A DNA stretch of 19,132 nucleotides from Candidatus Auribacterota bacterium (GTDB taxonomy: Bacteria > Auribacterota > JAFGBW01). Made by a program: the position numbers and the translations under genes. Under the pieces are notes generated by a model. It saw only the letters and a list, made by a program, of their open reading frames with translations. It was not told the origin of the DNA and did not search any database. The stretch is from NCBI GenBank assembly GCA_016932965.1, contig JAFGBW010000191.1, positions 1 to 19,132 of the forward strand. Direction: 5' to 3'. This document shows, piece after piece, positions 6,565-14,877 of this stretch (the first letter of the stretch is position 1; each line of letters opens with the position of its first letter).

Positions 6565-9500
6565 TCAGGAAGCCTGCCGTACAACTGATGGGGGCAAAAG
6601 AGCGTCTAGGTGTTGCAGGATGAGACCTTTTTCATCTTCTTCACTCAAGGCCTCCATGATCTCCATGAACCGTTCCTTAGGAATCTTTAATTGTCTCAAG
6701 ACACGGTTTAAATCTTTTTCAGTCAAAGAAGCGGTTTTAAGCAACCCTTTTATTCTCCTCAGATCATTCAACTGCTCTCCGGCCAAAAAGGTCTGCGGAT
6801 CCCGGTGGTGAATATCTGAAAACGTAGAGATGTGCAGTCTGGGGGCGAAATTAATGACCACCGTATTCCCCTTCTGATCAAATTCCGTCGGCATTTTTAA
6901 TCCAAGGACCGTCCTGATAAAAGCCTCGGCACTGAATCCGTCCGGAGAATTGATCCTGGAAGCAGCTGATATAACATCTTCCCATGATTCCTGGCAGAAT
7001 TTCAGCTTTTCACGGGGCACTTTAGGACTGTCTCTCTCAAACGCCGTATTGAAAAAATAGGTTGTTTCTTTTCTTCCCTGGGCATCCCACAAACGGGCCA
7101 GAGCATAGCAGAAGGTGATGAGGCCTTTGGGCCCGAAATCCACGTTTTCACACATGTATCTGAACCGGATGGTCCTGTTTTCCCTGAGCCAGTCTAAAAG
7201 AAGGGTCAAATGAGCCGGATCCTGTCGCTGTAATTCCTGAAACATTTCCAATACTTCCCGATATTGAGATGCAAAAGCAGGATTGGCATCAACGAGCTGC
7301 CCGGTCAGATAAACCAGCAATTGCGACTGGTTGAGATCCTTAGTCTTTTCATCTGTACTCTGTTTGGCTGCAAAAGTCCTTGCATCACCCAGGTAGAAAC
7401 CTTTTGTTTCTCGCTTCACCACGATACCCAGATAACCGTACAACAGCCGGGCGAACGGATAAAACTGATCGAGACTCATGAATTCCTCCATGTTGCCCAG
7501 TTCCTGCAAAAATAAAATATTCCCAATATGATGATCGGTCAGAGTCCCTGTCCCTCTTCCTGTATAGTAAGCGAGATCAATGAATCCGGAAGCGAGCCAG
7601 TACCGGTACAGATAATTCATAAAACGGTCATCAATATACAGGGTGTTCCCGTCCTTTACGTTAGTGCCCAGACCGATCTTCCTTTGAAGCATGGCAATGA
7701 TTCCATCAAAATCAGTATCGGTTAATCTAAAAACATTGAACCGGCGATCCTCATCCTGGTCAAAATCAAAAAGCCTTTCAATAAAACGTCTGTCTAATTT
7801 TGCCTGGGTTCTGGAACTGGTAAAATGAAAACCGGTGATGGTTCCACCGGAAGCCTTTTGTATTTTATAAAACAAATAAAGAAGCTGTGTAATATGGATA
7901 TCCTGCAAATTGGCAAATACAGGACGGCAATGATCCAATTCTGCTTCTGAAATGAATTGGGCAAAATGATCACCGCCTTCCGTTTCCAGCACCTGTTGTC
8001 GAATGGATTGCAATTGTCTCACCACCTTATCCTGTTTTCTCTTGTTTTTCCCCACCAATCTTCTGATCCTGTTTTCAAACTCGTCTTTCTCTTTCAATGC
8101 CCCAATATCATGCAAACCCGATACATATTCTGCGACATCCTTGTCAAAGCGGTTTCCGTCTTCATAGGATAAAAGATCAGCGCTATAAACTATTTTGACA
8201 AACTGAAATAACATCTCTTTTTCTTCCGGATTTTTAAATTCTTCTAAGGCAGAAGTAAGGGGTCTTGAGGGCTGCTCCCCTCCTATCAGCCCTCCCAATC
8301 CATGATTTCGTGCGATAAACTTCGCCCAGCTGATCACCCTGGCATAGTTTTCTCCCAGGGTCACAGGATCAAGGCCGACTGTATTCAAGGCTGCTTCAAT
8401 CATCTGTTCCCCACGCTTCATATGATCCCCGGAATCATGAATGTCGCCTATGTCATGAAAAAAAGTGATCGCATGAACGATTTTATGAACCATGTCTCTT
8501 GGAAACCCGATTTGGGGGGAACTCATGTAATCAAAAACATGATCCAGAGAAACCGCGATGGGTTCCAAATGACTCTCCGGAATGGCCGGTAATCTGTTCT
8601 CTCTTCTTTCCCGGTTGAAATCGTCATATTGCCGGAATTCAAACAATCTCATGAAATGATTCAACCTGACGCAGTGATGAAGGATCGTTACTCCGACATA
8701 TTCTAACCCGGTATATTTATCCCTGTTTAACATTCCAAGCCATGTCATGGCCTTGGTCATTCTGTTTCCTTTTTCAGTCTTCATGTCTAATAAACGGGAA
8801 AGGGCTTCATCAGGCTGAGGCTCTGAAAAAGCCCCGGTTAAATCTTCCAACGCTCCGCGGTCAGGGACAACAAGCTCTGGATAGGTGAATTCCTTTGCCC
8901 CAGCTTGTCCCTTTTCAGATGTTTTTAATTTATTGATGATCGGTCTGACCCCTCCATCTCCTGAAAAAAGGCTCCTGTTGTCCCTGTGTTCCCTGGACAA
9001 AGTGATGATGAGTTCGATATCTTCCTTGCTGATTTCCTTTGTTTTTTCCAATAAAGGTCTCAATATTCTTTCTATATTGGCTGAATCATCTCCCAAAAGA
9101 ATCCGGGAATAATCTTTGAGCATGTTGGTAAGAAAAATCACTTTTTTTATGGTTTCATCCGTTCCATTCTGGTCAATTTCTCTGAACCTTTTTTGAAGAC
9201 GTGTCAGCTCCCCTCCCTGCAGATCAGGACGCACGGATCCGTCTTTTCTGCGGCTGTTGAAATAACCGTACCAGGTTCCATCCATATAAGTCCTGGGCAT
9301 GCCCGGCAATGAATGGGTCAATAACGCCAGGCTTTCCGGCGCGTGTTCCAGATGATCCAATGCCAGACAGGATTCACAGTTTAAATCATGCCGGCTGTAT
9401 CCATCCCAGAAGGCATCACCCTTATCAACAAACCAGTGAAGGTCTGCGATGTTGGTATTATCCTGCACCCATTTCCATAATAGAAAAATATTATTCTCTT

Positions 9501-10626
9501 TTGATTTCCAAAGACGGGCTAATTCAAGAAGATTCGAAAAAGGGATCGCCTGAGTCCTCTTGGATATGGCATTAAACAGCATTTCCCGGATTCTGTTGAT
9601 AGCCTCGCTTTGAATGCTCCTCAATTGGAGAAAGGATGTGATGTCCTCTGCTGCCATTTCACAACGCAAGGCATGAAAAAAACAACTGACCGCTTTTTTA
9701 TAACTGGCGTTGGCATGGCGGAAATTTTCCTCGGAAGGTTCTTCCATCAGATGGTCTCCTTCCTCCATGAATCTGGTTCCTTCTGTGATGAGCTTCTCTG
9801 ATAAGAAATCCAGACTCACTCTGGGTCTTGAAGCGTCTTCACCGTATATCTTGTCATCAATAAAAAGGATCTCCTCCTCTATGTCGCCTCTGATTAGGTT
9901 CTGTTTACCTTTTCCGGCAAAGTGAGCTAAAATCGGATCCTCCGTATATTCTTCAGGGGTTTTATTGGGGTCCAGTGTTAATATCACCCTCATGAATTCA
10001 TCCATGGATGGGATGCAGCTCTCGACAGACCGCGCATGAAGAACCGGCGCTGCTTTTGAACGCCTCTTTAATAAAGCAATGGCCTTGACTTCTTTTTTGA
10101 TGACTTTTTCCAGTTGAGATACATCCGTGTCTCCCGACCCCATTTTTTCCTGCTGTACCGCTGTCCCCAGGTTTATGGATTGCAGCTGTTGAGAAAAAAA
10201 TTCCCAATTTATTTTTTCTGCATCTTCCTGTTGAGTTGAAAACAGATGAATGCCTGTGGGAAAAGATCCTTTTTCATTTTTCAAATGGAGCGTCAGGGAC
10301 AGATTGCCAGATTGATCAAGAAGCACCACAAAAGTTTTATCATCCGTCCCAATATCAAAAGCCTCGCTGTCCTGCGGGGAAATTTCTGCCAGAGAAATCC
10401 CGGTTTGTTCTGCCAAAACCACATCCATCAACTTTCCCTGCATGAAGTACTGATCCCCATACCATTTCCTGCCGGCGATTTGATTGCCTTTATATACCGC
10501 CCATTGTTTGTTAGCTTCTTTTGAAAGTCCCTGGGATTGTTGTGTGACTGGAGCAAGGGCAAAAACACTTGCCGGACTCAAAACCAATATAAGATTGATA
10601 ATGAAAAACAAATTCAGTTTCTTCAT
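6565..10626 (-). CDS. Giant exported protein with central HD-phosphohydrolase domain
   Basis: From the ATG at 10626 this is a 1353-residue protein. It begins with a classic signal peptide (MKKLNLFF, hydrophobic core, cleavage near VFA-LAP). Residues ~640-830 carry an HD-domain ligand set: H650/H651 (ILHHC), H724-D725 (FFHDIGD), H735 (GDHMKRG), H775 (ARNHG) and D817 (YSADLLSY). HD proteins are metal-dependent phosphohydrolases acting on nucleotides, cyclic dinucleotides or (p)ppGpp; the substrate here is unknown. The first ~620 residues and the last ~500 match no family I know. A charged coiled-coil-like stretch follows the HD domain. The frame stays open 64 codons further upstream, into and past the promoter and into rarA, but the ATG at 10626 is preferred because it starts the signal peptide and lies downstream of a strong promoter. 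The ribosome site is weak (GAAGAT). The ALAP-type leader on a giant protein is reminiscent of Omnitrophota (inference). Confidence 0.75.
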   Translation of the reverse strand: MKKLNLFFIINLILVLSPASVFALAPVTQQSQGLSKEANKQWAVYKGNQIAGRKWYGDQYFMQGKLMDVVLAEQTGISLAEISPQDSEAFDIGTDDKTFVVLLDQSGNLSLTLHLKNEKGSFPTGIHLFSTQQEDAEKINWEFFSQQLQSINLGTAVQQEKMGSGDTDVSQLEKVIKKEVKAIALLKRRSKAAPVLHARSVESCIPSMDEFMRVILTLDPNKTPEEYTEDPILAHFAGKGKQNLIRGDIEEEILFIDDKIYGEDASRPRVSLDFLSEKLITEGTRFMEEGDHLMEEPSEENFRHANASYKKAVSCFFHALRCEMAAEDITSFLQLRSIQSEAINRIREMLFNAISKRTQAIPFSNLLELARLWKSKENNIFLLWKWVQDNTNIADLHWFVDKGDAFWDGYSRHDLNCESCLALDHLEHAPESLALLTHSLPGMPRTYMDGTWYGYFNSRRKDGSVRPDLQGGELTRLQKRFREIDQNGTDETIKKVIFLTNMLKDYSRILLGDDSANIERILRPLLEKTKEISKEDIELIITLSREHRDNRSLFSGDGGVRPIINKLKTSEKGQAGAKEFTYPELVVPDRGALEDLTGAFSEPQPDEALSRLLDMKTEKGNRMTKAMTWLGMLNRDKYTGLEYVGVTILHHCVRLNHFMRLFEFRQYDDFNRERRENRLPAIPESHLEPIAVSLDHVFDYMSSPQIGFPRDMVHKIVHAITFFHDIGDIHDSGDHMKRGEQMIEAALNTVGLDPVTLGENYARVISWAKFIARNHGLGGLIGGEQPSRPLTSALEEFKNPEEKEMLFQFVKIVYSADLLSYEDGNRFDKDVAEYVSGLHDIGALKEKDEFENRIRRLVGKNKRKQDKVVRQLQSIRQQVLETEGGDHFAQFISEAELDHCRPVFANLQDIHITQLLYLFYKIQKASGGTITGFHFTSSRTQAKLDRRFIERLFDFDQDEDRRFNVFRLTDTDFDGIIAMLQRKIGLGTNVKDGNTLYIDDRFMNYLYRYWLASGFIDLAYYTGRGTGTLTDHHIGNILFLQELGNMEEFMSLDQFYPFARLLYGYLGIVVKRETKGFYLGDARTFAAKQSTDEKTKDLNQSQLLVYLTGQLVDANPAFASQYREVLEMFQELQRQDPAHLTLLLDWLRENRTIRFRYMCENVDFGPKGLITFCYALARLWDAQGRKETTYFFNTAFERDSPKVPREKLKFCQESWEDVISAASRINSPDGFSAEAFIRTVLGLKMPTEFDQKGNTVVINFAPRLHISTFSDIHHRDPQTFLAGEQLNDLRRIKGLLKTASLTEKDLNRVLRQLKIPKERFMEIMEALSEEDEKGLILQHLDALLPPSVVRQAS

Positions 10627-10661
10627 GTTATCTTCATTATGATCAAGACATTGATAATCAT

Positions 10662-10688
10662 TTGAGTTAATAATAATCCTTATATAAT
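10662..10688 (+). promoter_or_regulatory. Predicted rarA promoter, interlocked with the divergent one
   Basis: A perfect -10 TATAAT (10683-10688) has a weak -35 TTGAGT (10662-10667) 15 bases upstream. Initiation near 10695 would give a leader of ~49 bases. The likely start lies inside the opposing promoter's -10/start region. Confidence 0.45.
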
Positions 10689-10696
10689 ATGTAAAA

Positions 10697-10725
10697 TATA
10701 TACCCTCATTCAACAGATATGTCAA
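10697..10725 (-). promoter_or_regulatory. Strong predicted sigma-70 promoter of the giant HD gene
   Basis: On the minus strand, TTGACA (10720-10725) is a perfect -35, separated by 17 bases from TATATA (10697-10702). Initiation near 10690 would give a leader of ~64 bases before the ATG at 10626. This supports the downstream start over the longer open frame. Confidence 0.65.
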
Positions 10726-10743
10726 TAGAGCGAATTCATTTTT

Positions 10744-12135
10744 ATGGATCTGTTTGACCAGATTGCTAAACAATATTATCAGAAATACGTGCCCCTGGCT
10801 GAACGGGTCAGGCCGCAATGCCTGGAGAATTTTTTCGGGCAGGAAAATATCTTTGAAGCCGGCTCCCCTGTGGGTATGATTGTGAGGGGTGAAGGGATAG
10901 CTAACCTGATATTCTGGGGGCCGCCTGGCACAGGAAAAACAACCCTTGCCAGGCTATTGGCCCGGCATTTGAATTCTCATTTTGAACAAATCTCTGCTGT
11001 TCATTCCGGCAAAAAGGAATTACAGGAAATCGAAAAACAATCACGGGAACGGATCCGATTTTATAACCGGGGAACAGTGCTTTTTATTGACGAAATCCAC
11101 CGTTTTAACAAAGCCCAGCAGGATGGACTCCTCGATGCCGTGGAAAGCGGAGTATACACACTCATGGGCGCGACAACAGAAAACCCCAGCTTTGAACTCA
11201 ACTCCGCGCTTTTGAGCCGCTGCCGGGTGGTGATACTGGATCTCTTATCAGAGAAAGCGGTAGAAAAAATAGTCTTGAGGGCACTGGAAGATAAAGAAAG
11301 GGGTCTGGGCAAGACAAACATTCAAATTTCAGACAAAGCACTCAAGGAATTGATCAGGATTGCAAACGGCGATGCCCGTTCAGCCTTGAATATTCTGGAA
11401 CTCTCAGCGATGGCTTCAGCGGAGCGTTACAAAACCCTGCCCCCGTCAGATTCAAGAACCATCGAACCCGTTGATTTATCTCATGGTTTGGACAAACGGT
11501 CCATTTTATATGATAAAACCGGCGAAGAGCACTATAATCTCATTTCCGCTTTCATCAAATCCGTCCGCGGTTCTGATCCCCAGGCTGCTGTTTATTACCT
11601 GGCGCGTATGCTAGAAGGAGGAGAAGACCCGGTTTTCATAGCAAGACGGCTGTGCATTTTAGCCAGCGAAGATATCGGCAATGCCGACCCTCAGGCAGCT
11701 ATCTTAGCTGCTTCCATTTCACAGACCGTACAGATGATCGGCCTGCCTGAAGCCCGGATCCCTTTGAGCCAGCTTGCGTTATATTTAAGCCTGGCTCCAA
11801 AAAGCAATGCTTCTTATCTGGCCATTTCACAGGCCCAGCAGGAAGTGGCGAAAAGCGGGGCCATTGGTGTTCCCAAAAAAATCCTGAATGCTCCGACCGA
11901 CCTCATGAAGGAGTTGGAATATGGAAATGACTACCATTATGCTCATGATTATGAAGACGGATTTTATCCTGAGTTCCTTTTGCCGGAGGCCATCGAATCC
12001 ATGAAATTTTATCATCCCACTGAATATGGTTTCGAAAAACACATGAAACAAAGACTCGAAGAACTGGAGAAAAGAAGAAAAAAGACCCTCTCAGGGAAAC
12101 GCCACCGGGACAACCGATCCCGGAAAAAAATGTGA
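10744..12135 (+). CDS. rarA: Replication-associated recombination protein A (RarA/MgsA), AAA+ ATPase
   Basis: This 463-residue clamp-loader-like AAA+ ATPase acts at stalled replication forks and is thought to unwind or remodel DNA ends with SSB. Family features are all present: an N-terminus of the MDLF...PLAERVRPQ type, Walker A GPPGTGKT (residues 59-66), Walker B VLFIDE (112-117), sensor 1 GATTENP (142-148) and the arginine-finger region LLSRC (~156-160). The RarA-specific C-terminal part is there too ([42 protein letters not shown]) along with the terminal [11 protein letters not shown]. Its length is near the usual ~440 residues, with a short basic tail. The ATG at 10744 matches the family start; no strong ribosome site is visible. 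It diverges from the HD gene. At its 3' end it overlaps the convergent TPR gene by 45 bases, with no terminator in between. Confidence 0.96.
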   Translation: MDLFDQIAKQYYQKYVPLAERVRPQCLENFFGQENIFEAGSPVGMIVRGEGIANLIFWGPPGTGKTTLARLLARHLNSHFEQISAVHSGKKELQEIEKQSRERIRFYNRGTVLFIDEIHRFNKAQQDGLLDAVESGVYTLMGATTENPSFELNSALLSRCRVVILDLLSEKAVEKIVLRALEDKERGLGKTNIQISDKALKELIRIANGDARSALNILELSAMASAERYKTLPPSDSRTIEPVDLSHGLDKRSILYDKTGEEHYNLISAFIKSVRGSDPQAAVYYLARMLEGGEDPVFIARRLCILASEDIGNADPQAAILAASISQTVQMIGLPEARIPLSQLALYLSLAPKSNASYLAISQAQQEVAKSGAIGVPKKILNAPTDLMKELEYGNDYHYAHDYEDGFYPEFLLPEAIESMKFYHPTEYGFEKHMKQRLEELEKRRKKTLSGKRHRDNRSRKKM

Positions 12136-13092
12136 ACCCATCGCCCCGTATATTTTTACCGTCTTTCTCAAATTATTTTCATTCACAGGAGCTTCAAACA
12201 GCCTTTTCAGATAACGTCCATGCTGTTCTTCAAAGCAAAAAGGGGACCCCCCTGCCAGAGTGAGTCCTTTTTTGATCATGCTTTCAGCGTGTCTTTGTTT
12301 TCCGGTCAAATACAGAAGCTGAGACTGTCCCCAATAATAATACATCATGCCGCGCAAATCTTTGGTTTCACGGAAGAATTGTCTTGCAGCAGCGAAAGCT
12401 TTTTCTGCCAAACGGTATTTCTTAACTTGCATCCGTGCCATGCCTTCTCCCCAAAGCGTATAGGCGTAACTGGCTTTATCCTGAATACGAAGATAGCCTC
12501 TTTCAGCCTTTTTAAAAAAAACAATCGCATCCTCATAACGGTTCAACATCCTATTAGCATTAGCCATTCCGCAAAAAGAATAACTCTTGCCGAAATCATC
12601 ATTTATTCCCTGAAAAATCCCGTTTGCCCGGGAATAATATCGCCATGAATTCTGATAATCTCCCCTCATGCGTGAAACACCGCCCATGCCGCATAATGAA
12701 TAAGCCATTCCGCTTTTATCTTTAAGATTCCGATAGATCCCATGAGATCGGGAAAAGAAAGAAAAGGCTTTTTCCAACTGCCCCAACAGACGAAAGGTTC
12801 CCGCCTTGGCCCAAAGACAATAAGCCACACCCTCTTCATCATGAAAGCGTCCATATTTTTTCTCGGCCCGGTCAAACAAACAGATCGCCTGCTTTAATTC
12901 TCCCGTTCCCCGGAGGGACATTCCCTCTCCGCAAAGGGCATCGATAAAAATCTCCGAATCCCTATCACACAAGGTCCGGGCTTTCCGGTACTCATGAATG
13001 GCCCGTGAAAACTCCCCCATCAATCTCAAACAATGTCCCTTGGAACAATAACAGGCGGCTCTTCCGGACAGATCATGAATTCCTTGGAACAT
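12091..13092 (-). CDS. TPR-repeat protein with ~40-residue repeats; N-terminus uncertain
   Basis: From the ATG at 13092 this is 333 residues, made almost entirely of ~38-40-residue helical repeats of the TPR type. Each has a pattern like A-Y-x-L-C/W-G-x-G-x-x-x-R-x-x-G, then a second helix A-x-x-x-F/Y-x-x-A, then a D-x-x-G turn; about seven units are visible. A Cys or Trp recurs at the same repeat position (YSLCGMG, YSFCGMA, ALCGEG, YTLWGEG). Such arrays bind partner proteins; the partner is unknown. The repeat pattern continues upstream of the ATG (FREASLLYSQAER runs straight into MFQGI). The frame is open back to a stop just past 13188, where a CTG codon has an AAAAGAG ribosome-like site 6 bases upstream. 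The true start may be that CTG, or the 5' end may have been lost. No signal peptide is seen. The 3' end overlaps rarA by 45 bases. Confidence 0.75.
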   Translation of the reverse strand: MFQGIHDLSGRAACYCSKGHCLRLMGEFSRAIHEYRKARTLCDRDSEIFIDALCGEGMSLRGTGELKQAICLFDRAEKKYGRFHDEEGVAYCLWAKAGTFRLLGQLEKAFSFFSRSHGIYRNLKDKSGMAYSLCGMGGVSRMRGDYQNSWRYYSRANGIFQGINDDFGKSYSFCGMANANRMLNRYEDAIVFFKKAERGYLRIQDKASYAYTLWGEGMARMQVKKYRLAEKAFAAARQFFRETKDLRGMMYYYWGQSQLLYLTGKQRHAESMIKKGLTLAGGSPFCFEEQHGRYLKRLFEAPVNENNLRKTVKIYGAMGSHFFPGSVVPVAFP

Positions 13093-13306
13093 TCTTTCAG
13101 CCTGAGAATAAAGAAGCGAAGCTTCCCGGAACAGACTTTTCCCATGTTTCTGTTGCGCTTGATTAAAGATGAAATGGGGACTTTTCAGAACAGACTCTTT
13201 TCTATGTTAGAATATTAAAGATACGCTTTTATTTGAAATGATATGCTGTTCTCTTCCCTCATTCTCGATCCCCAGTTCGTCATTTCTGGTCTGCCCTTGC
13301 CTGAGG

Positions 13307-13531
13307 TTATCGACCTTTTTTTCTCCGCATCAGCTCGTTGAGTTTGTTTATTTCCCCGGCTCTTTGTCCTTCCAGCATTTTTTTCTTGATGGCACGGCGC
13401 TCATTCTGATTGCTCGCGGAGCTCAGCTCGTTAGTGAATTTGTCCGCAGTTCGTTTCTTTATTTTTTTCTTTTCCTTGATCAGGGCATCCAAATTGATTC
13501 CAAAAGATATTTTTTTTTCAACAGATGTCAT
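13307..13531 (-). CDS. Small lysine-rich ORF coupled to the TPR gene
   Basis: I do not recognise this 74-residue, strongly basic ORF. It starts MTSVEKKISFG, is rich in Lys, Arg, Glu and Asn, contains KEKKKIKKR and KKKMLEGQ, ends MRRKKGR, and is probably helical. It has no signal peptide, membrane segment or cysteine. The ATG overlaps the stop of the upstream TPR gene as ATGA (13528-13531), a typical translational coupling arrangement, which supports it as a real gene transcribed with that one. The base composition is A-rich, so a chance open frame cannot be excluded. A 118-base gap separates it from the possible CTG start of the next TPR gene, which could belong to the same transcript. Confidence 0.5.
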   Translation of the reverse strand: MTSVEKKISFGINLDALIKEKKKIKKRTADKFTNELSSASNQNERRAIKKKMLEGQRAGEINKLNELMRRKKGR

Positions 13532-14421
13532 CTCAACATTTTATTCTTCTCAATGATCTGATTCCAGATATTTTCTCTTTGTCTTTTTTCCATTTCATTC
13601 TTTCTCATGATCTCGTCCCGGATTTTCCTGGTCTCCTCCATTTGCAAGGAATAAGATCTACCCTGTCTAAAACCGGCCAGGCTTTTTTCATATTCTCTAC
13701 TGGGTTCAAGAGAAAGAGCACGCATTTCATTTTCAATGGCCTTCCTGAGGTTTTTTTCGGAATATATACAGGCCAGAGTATGATAAAATAAAGGATTGTG
13801 TTCGAGAATGACCAGTTTTTCAGCATGTTCAAGAGCGGAATCGATATTATGTTTTTCAAAGTTGATCCAAGCGAGCTCATAATGAGCGACGGCTAAATCC
13901 GGCTCAATCATGATGGCTTTCTGATAATCAGAAACCGCTTCATTGATCTCACCGTTCTCCTTCTTAAATCTGGCCCGGGCCGCCCAATATTTTGCCACAT
14001 TCCAATTCAGATCAATGGCCTTGTCAAAAGCCTGCAACGCATTGACCTTTTCATTGACTTGATGATATAAAATTCCAAGAAAAAAAAAGGCTTCAGCATA
14101 CTTCGGATTCATTTCAATTACGGTCTTAAACCCATCTATAGCGGTCCGCATTTTTCCGGATTTAAAATCCGTTTTTGCCTTGTAAAAACGGTAAACCAAA
14201 TCACGCGGATCAAGACGAACACAGGTAATGAAATCTGCAGAAGCCCGTTCAAAATCCTCACGCTGATAATAATAATAACCTCTTTGAAAATATAATTCAG
14301 GATCTTTTGGGGTGATGGTAAGCAATCCGTTTATTTCATCGAGGATGGAATCGGCCGGAGAATAGGACAATACTCCCCCTGTTAAAAACAGCATCACCAT
14401 TATTTTTTTTATCTTCCTCAC
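13528..14421 (-). CDS. Exported TPR-repeat protein
   Basis: This 297-residue protein has an N-terminal signal peptide (MRKIKKIMVMLFLTGGVLSY, cleavage near residue 20-24). There is no lipobox Cys, so it is likely periplasmic or membrane-tethered by the leader. From residue 41 it has consecutive 34-residue TPR units: 41-74 ending LDPRD, 75-108 ending MNPKY, 109-142, 143-176 ending EPDL, 177-210, and a shorter sixth unit ending LEPS. The last ~55 residues are a charged helix (EETRKIRDEIMRKNEMEKRQRE). TPR arrays of this kind act as protein-binding scaffolds in envelope assembly or secretion. The start is GTG at 14421, with an AGGGGG site 6 bases upstream, and a promoter is visible at 14463-14491. 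The stop codon overlaps the start of the small downstream ORF. Confidence 0.85.
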   Translation of the reverse strand: MRKIKKIMVMLFLTGGVLSYSPADSILDEINGLLTITPKDPELYFQRGYYYYQREDFERASADFITCVRLDPRDLVYRFYKAKTDFKSGKMRTAIDGFKTVIEMNPKYAEAFFFLGILYHQVNEKVNALQAFDKAIDLNWNVAKYWAARARFKKENGEINEAVSDYQKAIMIEPDLAVAHYELAWINFEKHNIDSALEHAEKLVILEHNPLFYHTLACIYSEKNLRKAIENEMRALSLEPSREYEKSLAGFRQGRSYSLQMEETRKIRDEIMRKNEMEKRQRENIWNQIIEKNKMLR

Positions 14422-14462
14422 CGTTTACCCCCTAAACTTTCGTAACGGCTAATACCATTTAT

Positions 14463-14491
14463 ACTATATTATTTTTTTCAGTATTTTTCAA
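14463..14491 (-). promoter_or_regulatory. Predicted promoter of the exported TPR gene
   Basis: On the minus strand, TTGAAA (14486-14491) and TATAGT (14463-14468) are 17 bases apart, within an A/T-rich tract. Initiation near 14456 would give a leader of ~35 bases carrying the AGGGGG ribosome site. Confidence 0.55.
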
Positions 14492-14534
14492 GTTTTTTTT
14501 TCATGGCCTAGTACCACGAAACCCTAACACAGAT

Positions 14535-14548
14535 GCATGAATTCATGC
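14535..14548. repeat. Perfect 14-base palindrome GCATGAATTCATGC
   Basis: This is an exact self-complementary sequence ~44 bases upstream of the -35 of the exported TPR gene. It is the right size for a dimeric regulator's operator, but no cognate regulator gene is present in the window, so the role is conjecture. Confidence 0.4.
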
Positions 14549-14877
14549 GACATATAAAACCATAAAAAGCAGGATCTCCGGCCAGGCCAGAATTGATCTA
14601 AAAATGAGTCAAAATAACATCAAAAATAAAACGGCCGAATTTTCGAAAGCCTGAAATCCATCGAAGTCTTTATAAACTGATATCGGACAAGTACAGCATG
14701 ACTCATCCTGTCAATCAAGCTTCCTCACCTTTTGAATGAAACGACAAAATACGATATCACGACAACATCGACTTGAATTGCCACTTTCTGTCTTCATGCT
14801 TTAAGTCATCTCATCCATTCGGCATAACCTGCAACCTCATCCAATAAGAGACTTCATTTTCAACTCTCTTGTTCAGA

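Larger units (their letters stand above)
14422..14877. other. 456-base intergenic region
   Basis: This gap lies between the start of the exported TPR gene and the end of the histidine kinase gene; both are on the minus strand. It contains the TPR gene's promoter at 14463-14491 and a perfect 14-base palindrome at 14535-14548. I found no convincing ORF, hairpin terminator or known riboswitch in the remainder (about 14550-14877), which is of mixed composition and could hold remnants of a lost gene. Confidence 0.5.

Noticed and set aside
10627-10818. Longer N-terminus for the giant HD protein, reaching into rarA
   Set aside because: It would put 64 extra residues before a proper signal peptide, run across the gene's own strong promoter and overlap the start of rarA.
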